64,000 nt of DNA from an uncultured Lachnospiraceae bacterium (GCA_934438085.1 CAKSBC010000004.1:1-64000), one strand, 5' to 3'; counted from the first letter of the stretch, positions 8,772-16,980 are shown. The notes: generated from the sequence alone by a model not told the origin. Program-made: numbers and translations.

Positions 8772-9557
8772 ATGATAACTACAGATTTTCATACACATAC
8801 GCTTTACTGTGATGGCAACAATACACCGAGAGAAATGGTGCTTGCAGCTATAGAAAAAAAGATGACGGCGATAGGCTTCACGGGACATGCATATACATCA
8901 TTCGACACTGAATGGTGCATGTCACTTGAAAACACCGAAAAGTATATATCTGATATAAACGAATTAAAGAAGGAATTTGCAGATAGTATAAAGATATATT
9001 GTGGGGCAGAATGGGATTATTATTCTGATGGACCAAGTGGGGAATTTGAATACCGTATAGGCTCGGTGCATTATATTGAGCGTGAAGGTATCAGAAAAAC
9101 AGTAGATGAAAACAAAGAAAATTTTTCAGCACTTGTAAATAAGCTTTATGGCGGAGATTATTATGCATGCGCAGAGGATTATTACAGAAATGTCGGAAAT
9201 GTTCTTGAAAAGACAGGTGCTGATATAATTGGACACTTTGATCTTATAACAAAGTTTAATGAAGGAAATTTACTATTCGATACAGATAATGAGCGTTATA
9301 TAAAAGCTTGGCAGCGTGCAGCAGACAATTTACTGGAATATAAAAAGCCTTTTGAAATAAATACAGGGGCAATATCAAGAGGCTATCGAACAAAACCGTA
9401 CCCGGCAGCCGATATAATTGATTACATAGGAAAACGAGGAGGAACATTTATATTGTCAAGTGACAGCCATTCTGTTAATACTCTGCTTTTTGGCTTTGAT
9501 GAATGGGGAAAATACATTACTGATAAAGGATATAAGCTTGTTGATACTGTATGTTAA
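8772..9557 (+). CDS. hisJ: PHP-domain histidinol-phosphatase (HisJ/HisK type)
   Basis: Removes phosphate from L-histidinol phosphate, the penultimate step of histidine synthesis. PHP-domain metal ligands are all visible: DFHTHT (residues 5-10), FTGHAY near 36-41, GAEWDYY near 78-84, GSVHY near 99, GHFDL near 157 and SSDSH near 232. The 261 residues match the HisJ/HisK family. The his operon lacks any other phosphatase (HisB is single-function), and this gene lies only 0.6 kb past it, which supports the assignment; a different phosphoesterase role cannot be excluded from sequence alone. Confidence 0.82.
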   Translation: MITTDFHTHTLYCDGNNTPREMVLAAIEKKMTAIGFTGHAYTSFDTEWCMSLENTEKYISDINELKKEFADSIKIYCGAEWDYYSDGPSGEFEYRIGSVHYIEREGIRKTVDENKENFSALVNKLYGGDYYACAEDYYRNVGNVLEKTGADIIGHFDLITKFNEGNLLFDTDNERYIKAWQRAADNLLEYKKPFEINTGAISRGYRTKPYPAADIIDYIGKRGGTFILSSDSHSVNTLLFGFDEWGKYITDKGYKLVDTVC

Positions 9558-9580
9558 ACTGTTCTCAGGAGGTATTAAGA

Positions 9581-10774
9581 ATGCTGACTTTAGAAATGAT
9601 TAAGGATGCAAAAGAGGCACTTAAGGGAGTTGCAAGAAAGACACCGTTGGATCCTGCTCCTAAATTAGGCAATAATGTATATATTAAAGCTGAGAACTTA
9701 CAGCTGACAGGCTCATTTAAATTACGCGGAGCATATAACAAGATCCGTTCCTTATCTAAGGAGGAAGCTGCAAAGGGTGTAATTGCCTGTTCTGCCGGAA
9801 ATCATGCTCAGGGCGTAGCTATTTCAGCTACAAAGCTTGGTATAAAGTCTATCATATGTATGCCTGCCGGAGCACCTATGAGTAAGGTCGAGGCTACAAA
9901 AGGATATGGAGCAGAGGTTGTTTTGGTTCCTGGTGTGTATGATGATGCCGCCAAGGAAGCAGAGCGTCTGAGGAATGAAAATGGCTATACATTTGCTCAT
10001 CCTTTCAATGATCCGTATGTAATTGCCGGTCAGGGAACGATTGGACTTGAGATATTAGAGCAGCTTCCTGAGGTTGAGCAGGTAGTCGTACCGATCGGAG
10101 GAGGCGGACTGATCAGCGGTATTGCTTATGCTGTTAAGTCATTGAAGCCTTCATGCCGAGTAGTAGGAGTTCAGGCAGCAGGTGCAGCTTCTATGTATAC
10201 ATCGCTGCAGCAGGGTGCTCCGGTGGAGCTTAAAAGCGTTTCAACCATAGCCGATGGTATTGCGGTAAAAAAACCGGGAGACCTTACCTTTGAGCTTTGT
10301 AAAAAATATGTAGATGAAGTCATTACTGTTAATGAAGACGAGATAGCATCAGCTATGCTTCAGCTGATGGAGGGTCAGAAGACAGTTTCTGAAGGAGCCG
10401 GCGCAACACCGGTTGCTGCAGTAATGTTTGGAAGAGTTGATACCACCAAGTTAAAAACAGTTTGCGTGGTATCCGGAGGAAATGTTGATGTGACAACATT
10501 ATCCAGAGTTATCACAAAGGGCCTTTCAAAGTCAGGAAGGATCGTTGAGATCACAACAAAGGTAACAGATAAGCCGGGCAGCCTCATGCAGCTTTTACAG
10601 GTAATTGCAGGCACAGGTGCGAATATTGTCAGCATCAACCATGCACGAGAGGACAAGCAGTCTGACATTGGAGCCTGTATAGTAACGATGGTACTTGAAA
10701 CAAGAAATCAGGAGCATATCCAGCAGATAGAAATGGAATTGACAGCACACAGATATCATCTTATAAAGCGCTGA
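9581..10774 (+). CDS. ilvA: Threonine ammonia-lyase with ACT domain
   Basis: PLP enzyme that deaminates threonine to 2-oxobutyrate, the entry to isoleucine synthesis, or a catabolic deaminase. The Schiff-base Lys47 is in TGSFKLRG; SAGNHAQG binds substrate and GGGGLISG binds the PLP phosphate. The last 75 or so residues form one ACT domain (EITTKVTDKPGSL onward), the layout of the shorter TdcB/IlvA form rather than the long biosynthetic form with two regulatory domains. I use the ATG at 9581, which has AGGAGG 8 nt upstream, rather than an in-frame ATG at 9551 inside the previous gene. Length 397. Confidence 0.92.
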   Translation: MLTLEMIKDAKEALKGVARKTPLDPAPKLGNNVYIKAENLQLTGSFKLRGAYNKIRSLSKEEAAKGVIACSAGNHAQGVAISATKLGIKSIICMPAGAPMSKVEATKGYGAEVVLVPGVYDDAAKEAERLRNENGYTFAHPFNDPYVIAGQGTIGLEILEQLPEVEQVVVPIGGGGLISGIAYAVKSLKPSCRVVGVQAAGAASMYTSLQQGAPVELKSVSTIADGIAVKKPGDLTFELCKKYVDEVITVNEDEIASAMLQLMEGQKTVSEGAGATPVAAVMFGRVDTTKLKTVCVVSGGNVDVTTLSRVITKGLSKSGRIVEITTKVTDKPGSLMQLLQVIAGTGANIVSINHAREDKQSDIGACIVTMVLETRNQEHIQQIEMELTAHRYHLIKR

Positions 10775-10837
10775 TAACATAGGCTCTGACGAAAAAACAA
10801 AAAAACAAATAAAAACCGAAGGTGTTTAATATAAATC

Positions 10838-10866
10838 TGTTAATATCCTCAATAAGAGTGTATAAT
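10838..10866 (+). promoter_or_regulatory. Putative promoter of gapA
   Basis: A clear TATAAT at 10861-10866; the -35 region around 10838-10845 is weak (TGTTAA or TTAATA depending on spacing). The implied 5' leader is about 120 nt long; I see no recognised riboswitch in it. Confidence 0.5.
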
Positions 10867-10995
10867 AATTATGAACCGTATTCGTTGTGACGGGGTTCGG
10901 CGGTATATGTACAGGTATAAACAGAAATGCTTAGTACTTCGCAAAGCTTAAGTCACGGCGGATAAAAATGTCAAAACAATAAGGATGGGCAAAAA

Positions 10996-12021
10996 ATGGC
11001 GATTAAAGTTGGTATCAATGGTTTTGGCCGCATTGGCCGTGTAGCTATCAGGATCATGGCAGCCAGACCTGATGAGTTTGAAATCTGTGGAATCAATATA
11101 AGAAACACTGATCTTGACTTCATGGTTTATCAGCTCAAGTACGATACAGTATTCGGCAGATTTGACGGTACAGTTGATAAGTATGACGAAGGACTTGTGA
11201 TCAACGGCAGGAAGGTCAGAGTTTTCGGAGAGTCAGATGCAGCAAACATTAAGTGGAGCGAATGCGGCGCTGAGTATATTATCGAATCTACAGGTGTTTA
11301 TCTCACAGCTGAGACAGCAGGCGCACACCTTGCAGGCGGAGCTAAGAAGGTTATTATGTCAGCTCCTGCAAAGGACAGCACTCCTATGTTCGTAGTAGGT
11401 GTTAACCACAACACATACACAGCAGACATGAAGATCGTTTCTAACGCTTCATGTACAACTAACTGTCTCGCACCTATGACGAAGGTTCTCAATGATAACT
11501 TCGGAGTAGAGCAGGGACTTATGTCAACAATTCATTCCTCAACATCAAAGCAGCACACAGTTGATGCTCGTGATAAGAAGGATTGGAGAATAGGTCGTTC
11601 AGTTTACGGAAACATCATTCCTTCAACAACAGGCGCTGCCAAGGCAGTAGGTAAGGTTATTCCTGAGCTTAACGGAAAGCTTACAGGTATGAGCTTCAGA
11701 ATACCTGCAGCAGATGCTTCTATCGTTGATCTTACAGTAAGATTAAAGAAGCCGGCTACATATGATGAAATCGTAGCAGCTATGGAGAAGGCAGCAGAAG
11801 GAGAACTTAAGGGTATCCTTGAGGTAACTCATGATCCTATCGTATCAGCAGACGTTCTCGGAAACACTGCACCTTGCGTATTTGATGCAAAGGGCGGTAT
11901 TGCTCTTGACGATCAGTTCGTAAAGGTTCTTGCATGGTATGATAATGAGTGGGGCTACACAAGCAACCTTGTTCGCATGATCAGCCATATGGCAAAGGTA
12001 GACGCTGAAGCAGGAGTTTAA
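10996..12021 (+). CDS. gapA: Glyceraldehyde-3-phosphate dehydrogenase, type I
   Basis: Glycolytic oxidation and phosphorylation of glyceraldehyde 3-phosphate. 341 residues. The Rossmann NGFGRIGR is at 8-15, catalytic Cys153 in NASCTTNC, the base His in STIHSS near 179, and WYDNEWGY near the C-terminus. Unusual: where most NAD enzymes have N-D-L-T after the second beta strand (the Asp holds the adenosine ribose), this one reads INIRNTDLD, so the Asp is replaced and an Arg follows. A GGATGGGC sequence about 8 nt upstream is the likely ribosome site. A single-gene unit with its own promoter; pgk and tpiA lie 20 kb away. Confidence 0.95.
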   Translation: MAIKVGINGFGRIGRVAIRIMAARPDEFEICGINIRNTDLDFMVYQLKYDTVFGRFDGTVDKYDEGLVINGRKVRVFGESDAANIKWSECGAEYIIESTGVYLTAETAGAHLAGGAKKVIMSAPAKDSTPMFVVGVNHNTYTADMKIVSNASCTTNCLAPMTKVLNDNFGVEQGLMSTIHSSTSKQHTVDARDKKDWRIGRSVYGNIIPSTTGAAKAVGKVIPELNGKLTGMSFRIPAADASIVDLTVRLKKPATYDEIVAAMEKAAEGELKGILEVTHDPIVSADVLGNTAPCVFDAKGGIALDDQFVKVLAWYDNEWGYTSNLVRMISHMAKVDAEAGV

Positions 12022-12086
12022 TATAAACTTTTGCCATCACTATATCTTTTTGATTTCTGAACAGACAACGGAATAAACAATAACTT

Positions 12087-12189
12087 AAACACTCTCACAG
12101 CAACTGGTAAATGTACTGATTCACATGTTAGATTTTTAATATCCAACGATTAGAAGTCGGCACAAAGGGCAGGCTGTGAGAGTGTTTTT
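12087..12189 (+). terminator. Long-range hairpin after gapA: terminator or structured RNA
   Basis: A perfect 15-bp inverted repeat (12087-12101 with 12173-12187, arms aaacactctcacagc and its complement) encloses a 71-nt loop and is followed by T residues. It could end gapA transcription, but the loop is far longer than in an ordinary terminator and could itself be a small structured RNA or control the next gene, whose ribosome site starts a few nt further on. Confidence 0.6.
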
Positions 12190-12207
12190 AAATAAAGGAG
12201 CATAAAT

Positions 12208-12567
12208 ATGGGAGAGTCCGCAGCTAAGTTTTTGGCAGGTATGTTTTACGAGTTTTGGATCGTAGGGGCAAGTATTTCATTTATCGGCTCATTTTTATGT
12301 ATGTCCGGAAGTATTATCAGTGCAAAAAGGTTTGGAAAGCTGATAGGGATATTATCAGGCATAGGATTGGTGTTGGTCTATATCGGATTGATCATCACTA
12401 TCCGCGAATCGGGCGGTATATTCGAGTTACTGTCACTTGCAGGCTCCGGTCTTTTCGGTGTGTGTCTGGCTTTTACGCTTACTAAGGATACGGATGGAAA
12501 GCCGGATAATAAGAACAAAAAGAAAAATAACACAAAGAAAAGAAAGAAAAAACAGAAAGAACAGTAA
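12208..12567 (+). CDS. Small membrane protein with Lys-rich tail, unknown function
   Basis: 119 residues with three predicted membrane segments (about 14-36, 44-67 and 72-92) and a C-terminal tail of about 25 residues made almost wholly of Lys, Asn and Arg, probably cytosolic and able to bind nucleic acid or acidic lipid. AAAGGAG precedes the ATG. I do not recognise the family. It starts a run of four genes with short gaps whose other members are also envelope-type proteins. Confidence 0.75.
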   Translation: MGESAAKFLAGMFYEFWIVGASISFIGSFLCMSGSIISAKRFGKLIGILSGIGLVLVYIGLIITIRESGGIFELLSLAGSGLFGVCLAFTLTKDTDGKPDNKNKKKNNTKKRKKKQKEQ

Positions 12568-12621
12568 GAACCAGTATCGTACTGAGTGCAGAAATATAGG
12601 GCAGGCGGAGGAATAGAGGTT

Positions 12622-13821
12622 ATGGCAGTACAGGTAACAAATTATAAATGTCCTTCATGTACGGGACCGCTTCATTATTCGCAAAACTCCGGAAGGCTTG
12701 AGTGTGATTACTGTGGCTCCAGCTTCAGTGTCGAAGAGATAGAAGCACTCTATGCCGAAAAGGAAGCAAAGGCTGCTGCAGAAATGCAAAAGGAAGAGGA
12801 AAAAGCAAAGAAAGCAGCTGCCGGTATAGATAATGAGGCTGAAGTTGCAACTGAAAATGCAGATGGAGGGAATACAGACCCTGATACAGAAGCTGAAGCC
12901 GCGTGGGATACCTCAGAAATCAATGATGACTGGGGCGAGGATACAGATGATATCAAGGTTTATTCCTGTCCTTCCTGCGGAGCAGAGCTTATGTGTACGG
13001 AAACTACCGCAGCAACTTCATGCCCTTACTGCGGGAATCCGACTATCATACCTGGAAAGTTTGCGGGAGCATTAAAGCCTGATTATGTTATTCCTTTTAA
13101 ACTAACTAAGGATGACGCAATCAAAGCACTTAAAAGGTTTTATCTCAGGAAACCGCTGCTTCCGAGAGCGTTTTCAAACAAGAATCATTTAACGGAAATC
13201 AAAGGAGTCTACGTGCCATTCTGGATGTTTGACGGGCAGGCAAAAGGAACGGTGCATTTTAATGCCACAAGGTCACATACTCATAAATCCGGGGATTATG
13301 AGATCACAGTCACGGATCATTATCATTTAACGAGATCAGGAGATCTTGCCTTTGAAAAGGTTCCTGTAGACGGCTCAAGCAAAATGCCGGACGATTATAT
13401 GGATTCTGTAGAGCCGTATGATTATAACGAGCTGAAGCCGTTTTCAACAGCATATCTGCCGGGCTTTTTGGCCGATAAGTATGATGTCGGTGTAAATGAA
13501 TGCAGTGAAAGGGCTGACAGGCGATGCATCAACTCGTTTGCGAATGAAATAGAGAAAACCGTAACAGGCTATACTACACACTCTATTACAAGTAAGGACC
13601 TTAAGCTTAAGCGAGGAAAGGTTCATTATGCACTCCTGCCGGTATGGGTACTGAATACTAAATGGGAAGGACAGGACTTCTTATTTACGGTTAACGGACA
13701 GACGGGAAAGCTTGCCGGAAGTCTCCCGGTATGCAAAAAGCAGGCGCTTAAACTCTATCTTGCAGTAGCATCCGTGCTTTCTGCGGCAAGTGTGAGTCTG
13801 ATACTTTATATGATGAGATAG
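12622..13821 (+). CDS. Double zinc-ribbon membrane-anchored protein, unknown function
   Basis: 399 residues counted from the ATG at 12622, where MAVQVTNYKCPSC begins and GGAGG lies 10 nt upstream; an ORF reading back to 12586 is less likely. It carries a TFIIB-like zinc ribbon (CPSC at 10-13 with CDYC near 31-34), a Lys/Glu/Ala-rich linker of about 75 residues, a second ribbon (CPSC...CPYC near 113-135), a beta-rich domain, and one C-terminal membrane segment. Such proteins are commonly annotated as zinc-ribbon or PriA-like proteins in Clostridia but have no proven role. The TPM protein follows after 10 nt. Confidence 0.8.
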   Translation: MAVQVTNYKCPSCTGPLHYSQNSGRLECDYCGSSFSVEEIEALYAEKEAKAAAEMQKEEEKAKKAAAGIDNEAEVATENADGGNTDPDTEAEAAWDTSEINDDWGEDTDDIKVYSCPSCGAELMCTETTAATSCPYCGNPTIIPGKFAGALKPDYVIPFKLTKDDAIKALKRFYLRKPLLPRAFSNKNHLTEIKGVYVPFWMFDGQAKGTVHFNATRSHTHKSGDYEITVTDHYHLTRSGDLAFEKVPVDGSSKMPDDYMDSVEPYDYNELKPFSTAYLPGFLADKYDVGVNECSERADRRCINSFANEIEKTVTGYTTHSITSKDLKLKRGKVHYALLPVWVLNTKWEGQDFLFTVNGQTGKLAGSLPVCKKQALKLYLAVASVLSAASVSLILYMMR

Positions 13822-13831
13822 GAGGGCTGAC

Positions 13832-15046
13832 ATGAAGAAAATCAAAAGCTTTATGCTTATCATATTGCTGACGCTCTTTTCATTTACTATCACATCAATG
13901 TCCGCACAGCCTCAGCTTTATACGGTCACCGACGCAGCTGATATCTTTACGGATGAGGAAGAGGCGGAGCTTACTGAAAAAGCGGAAGCCGTGACAGAGC
14001 AGTTCGGAATCGGAGTTTATATAGTCACCTGCGAGGATTACAGAGACTTAAGCGATGGAGACGTTTTCACGGCAACCCAAGAGATATACCATGATTATAC
14101 TATGGGTGAAGGCGAGGGCAGCGAAGGCGTAATACTTCTTTTAAGCGTCGACAGCCGTGATTACGGGATCTACTATTACGGAGAAAACTGCAAAGAAGCC
14201 TTTGAGAGCTATGGCTATGAAGATGTTGTAAATGCTTGTCTGGACGACTTTATCGAGAATGATTGGTACGAGGGCCTTGAGGACTATATCGAGGAATGCT
14301 CGGAATGCTTTTCGGAAGCCTTGCAGCTTGAGCTTGAAAATGTCGTTGACGAAGCGAAGATACTAAGCAGTGACGAGAGAGCAGAGCTTCAGCAAAAAGC
14401 AGAAGCTGTTTCTAAGAAATACGGAGTTGGTGTATATATCTATACCTGTGAGGATTACCACGACTATAACAGCGAAGGTCCTTATGAAGCCACCTATACC
14501 ATATACCATAATAATGAAATGGGTGAAGGCGAAGGCCGTGACGGCATTATACTTCTCCTGAGCATGAAAAACAGGAAATTCGGCTTATTCTGTTACGGAG
14601 AAAATTGTGAGTATGCCTTTGATAAATACGGACAGTTACAGCTGGAAAAGGTATTCATAGACGATTTTGCAGATGATGACTGGTACGGCGGTTTTGATGA
14701 TTATGTCGAAGAATGTGCGATATATCTTTCAAAAGCAACCGATAATGATCCGGTTCGCAGAAGTCCTGCAGTCAATATAATGATTTTTGTGGGATTGTCA
14801 TTGTTAGCAGGATTGCTGCCTCTTCAGCTGATGTGGAAGAGCATGAACCCTGTAGCCGAAAAAACAACGGCAAAGGAATTTGTATCAGGAAAGCTTAATC
14901 TTACAAGAAATACAGATGAGTTTACGCATCAGACAACCACAAAGCGAAAGATAGAACGAAGCTCAGGAGGCGGTTCGTCATCGTCAGGCGGCGGCAGCGT
15001 AAGTGAATCCGGAGGCGGAGGCTCAGGACGAAGCGGATCGTTCTGA
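13832..15046 (+). CDS. Secreted/membrane protein with two tandem TPM domains
   Basis: 404 residues. A signal peptide or anchor (1-25) is followed by two homologous TPM-type domains, about residues 29-165 and 167-305. Both carry the block G-x-GVYI-x-TCEDY, an IYH motif, MGEGEG, an I-LLLS strand, YYGENC/CYGENC, and DDWY or NDWY. A membrane segment near 312-335 and a Ser/Gly-rich tail ending in RSGSF follow, a tail style typical of TPM proteins. TPM domains occur in the photosystem II repair protein TLP18.3 and many bacterial membrane proteins; phosphatase activity has been reported for some. AGGAGGG precedes the ATG. Confidence 0.85.
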   Translation: MKKIKSFMLIILLTLFSFTITSMSAQPQLYTVTDAADIFTDEEEAELTEKAEAVTEQFGIGVYIVTCEDYRDLSDGDVFTATQEIYHDYTMGEGEGSEGVILLLSVDSRDYGIYYYGENCKEAFESYGYEDVVNACLDDFIENDWYEGLEDYIEECSECFSEALQLELENVVDEAKILSSDERAELQQKAEAVSKKYGVGVYIYTCEDYHDYNSEGPYEATYTIYHNNEMGEGEGRDGIILLLSMKNRKFGLFCYGENCEYAFDKYGQLQLEKVFIDDFADDDWYGGFDDYVEECAIYLSKATDNDPVRRSPAVNIMIFVGLSLLAGLLPLQLMWKSMNPVAEKTTAKEFVSGKLNLTRNTDEFTHQTTTKRKIERSSGGGSSSSGGGSVSESGGGGSGRSGSF

Positions 15047-15067
15047 TGATTATGAAAGGAGGGAAGT

Positions 15068-16318
15068 ATGAAAAACAAAATTTATAAAAAAATAGCTTTA
15101 TTGCTCACGGTATTAGTAGCACTGTTTATGTTAGGAGCATGCTCAAAGCTTGGCAGGAAAAAGGAAGCCGCTGAAGCAACAGAAATAACAGAAGATAAGG
15201 ATGAGCCTGATGTAACTAAAGAGGACGAAAAAACTCCGAATAAGAAGTCCGGTCATGACCGCAGTTTAAGCGGCAAGATAAAGGATAATGCAGCTAAAAC
15301 AAAGGAACTGAGCGCAGAAGGTGCAGCGTCATTAGCTGAACTGCATAATATGATCGATAATGATCCTGTCATGTTCGGTGTGGCTTATCTGGGAAATGTC
15401 GGCGGACTTTTTGATGAAGGCTTTGAAAAGGGCTTCCCGAAATGGCTTGAAGAGAATAATGCAGAGCTTTTAGAGAAATATCCTTTCATCAGAGAAATTG
15501 ATGAAGACCACATAGTAGGCAGTGTAGGAAATCTGTATGTTATAGTTCCTGTAGATGAAAATGCAACTATTGCAGCAAATCGCATAAAGTGGAACACGGA
15601 CACCTGGGAGATAGAGGATGTTTCAGATGTTATATACAGATCTGAAAGCGGAGAACCTATTCTTCTGTTTGCGAATTTAGGAATGGATCCAAATGCTGAT
15701 TTTGATACACAGGTAAATATCACTGATAACAGCGGAAACACCTGCACGTGGTATCCGGGACTCGGAGACGAAGATACTGTTATCCCGTGTATACCTGAAG
15801 ACGGCAATTGTTATTCATGGGATTTTACAGAGTACGGCCCGAGCTATGTACCGCTTGAATTAAAAACATGGATGGCAGACGGATGGTGCGGACCTACAGC
15901 ATTGGGGCTTGCAGGCTCTGATGAATGGGGAATGACATGGAGCATAACCACGACTGCATGGGAGACCGATAAAAGAGGGCATTTCGTATTGACCTTTTAT
16001 CCGGGTGATGAAAACGGAGGTGCAGTAGACCTTGACTGGTGCTACGAAGGTGAAACAGAATATGAAGAGCAGTGGAGCGGATTCTGGACTATTCAGACAA
16101 GTATCGAAAAGCCAAGTCTTGTGACTATAGATCTTTCCAGAGTCGGAGGAAACAGCTACGACACTTCGGACGGACCTAATTACATAAGCGAAACATATTC
16201 CGTACTGATCAGTCAGAGAGGCGAGGATCTCATCATAGCAAAGGGAGAGAATAATATATGTCTTCCGTTTATGACTGAAAGCACAATATTGTCCAGACTG
16301 ACATTGGCATATGGATAA
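15068..16318 (+). CDS. Lipoprotein of unknown function
   Basis: 416 residues. The signal peptide ends in the lipobox LGAC with Cys25 as the lipidation site. A charged linker (about 30-75, rich in Glu, Asp and Lys) leads to a folded domain with many Trp and Tyr residues and several Cys, probably beta-rich. I do not recognise the family. GGAGGG is 6-7 nt upstream. It lies 21 nt after the TPM gene and is followed by a strong terminator, so it ends the four-gene unit. Confidence 0.8.
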   Translation: MKNKIYKKIALLLTVLVALFMLGACSKLGRKKEAAEATEITEDKDEPDVTKEDEKTPNKKSGHDRSLSGKIKDNAAKTKELSAEGAASLAELHNMIDNDPVMFGVAYLGNVGGLFDEGFEKGFPKWLEENNAELLEKYPFIREIDEDHIVGSVGNLYVIVPVDENATIAANRIKWNTDTWEIEDVSDVIYRSESGEPILLFANLGMDPNADFDTQVNITDNSGNTCTWYPGLGDEDTVIPCIPEDGNCYSWDFTEYGPSYVPLELKTWMADGWCGPTALGLAGSDEWGMTWSITTTAWETDKRGHFVLTFYPGDENGGAVDLDWCYEGETEYEEQWSGFWTIQTSIEKPSLVTIDLSRVGGNSYDTSDGPNYISETYSVLISQRGEDLIIAKGENNICLPFMTESTILSRLTLAYG

Positions 16319-16328
16319 ATGTAAATTG

Positions 16329-16368
16329 AATCGCTGATAGGCTTTTGATATGGTCTATCAGCGATTTT
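16329..16368 (+). terminator. Terminator of the 12.2-16.3 kb gene group
   Basis: Perfect 12-bp stem aatcgctgatag / ctatcagcgatt with a 14-nt loop, then TT-GT. It starts 11 nt after the lipoprotein stop. Confidence 0.85.
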
Positions 16369-16387
16369 GTATACTCAGAAAGTTCAT

Positions 16388-16416
16388 GGTTCAAAACAAC
16401 ACTTTTTGTCTTATAA
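16388..16416. repeat. 29-bp dispersed repeat, copy 1
   Basis: GGTTCAAAACAACAC followed by TTTTTGTCTTATAA matches 28 of 29 bases with a second copy at 62153-62181. Both copies lie between a + strand terminator on the left and a - strand terminator on the right. Confidence 0.85.
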
Positions 16417-16445
16417 TCCAAATATCTGTTGGTGCAGGCTTATAA

Positions 16446-16487
16446 AGAAAAATTAAAGACCACCGTTTCTTTACACGGTGGTCTTTA
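16446..16487 (-). terminator. Terminator read on the - strand
   Basis: Perfect 13-bp stem (taaagaccaccgt at 16454-16466, complement at 16475-16487) with an 8-nt loop. The T-rich tail is on the - strand side (complement of 16443-16453), while the + side has no T run. There is no - strand gene nearby, so it must end an unannotated - strand transcript. Confidence 0.75.
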
Positions 16488-16715
16488 GTTTGAGATTTCC
16501 ATTGGCATTTACCTTCTTTCATAGAATAAACGTCCTCTCATCGATATTCAGTTTTATATTATCTTAAGTCTGATTCCTATCCGAAGGATATCTTTTCATT
16601 ACTTCGTCGGAAGTTTTACCCTTTTCGTACTATGTATAAGTATTACATTTGTAATCTTGCATATGTGACTTTTGTCGGTATATATGTGAACTTCGGATAA
16701 GTTCTTTCTTAAGTT
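16450..16715 (-). ncRNA. Candidate stand-alone - strand RNA of about 265 nt
   Basis: A - strand promoter (16722-16750) and a - strand terminator (16446-16487) bracket about 265 nt that contain no convincing ORF. The longest reading frames with a possible ribosome site are 10 and 43 codons, and the longer one runs through the terminator. Short local hairpins are visible (for example gaactt/aagttc and tatcc/ggata on the - strand). I recognise none of tmRNA, SRP RNA, RNase P RNA, 6S RNA or common riboswitches. Confidence 0.4.
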
Positions 16716-16721
16716 GACTAT

Positions 16722-16750
16722 ATAATAACATGCACATCACGCTGAAACAA
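16722..16750 (-). promoter_or_regulatory. Extended -10 promoter on the - strand
   Basis: Read on the - strand: TTGTTT, a 17-nt spacer, then TATTAT preceded by TG-T, i.e. a TGn extended -10. It points into the gene-free stretch and away from the cvfB-like gene. Confidence 0.55.
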
Positions 16751-16951
16751 TTCGCGGAATATCCGATTTTCACCTGAAAGAATTTGACAGATTGCACAAA
16801 TATAAAAACAATCCTAGACGGGGATGAAAATATATTTATATGAATGTCATATTGGTTTATTCAAATGAAATATAAAAACTATTATTGTCTGTATAGAATT
16901 TCAAAATCATAGAAAAAAGACAATAAAATGCGTCAAAACATAAAAAAATGA

Positions 16952-16980
16952 TGGACTTTAAAGGTCTTTTGGTGTATAAA
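16952..16980 (+). promoter_or_regulatory. Promoter of the cvfB-like gene
   Basis: TGGACT at 16952-16957, 17-nt spacer, TATAAA at 16975-16980. The spacing and the TGGAC form of the -35 box are the same as in the promoter proposed before hisS. Confidence 0.6.

Noticed and set aside
16391..16522. A 43-codon - strand ORF starting MKEGKCQWK with a weak GAGAGG upstream
   Set aside because: It runs straight through the perfect terminator hairpin and ends inside the 29-bp repeat; the composition looks non-coding. More likely part of an untranslated RNA.
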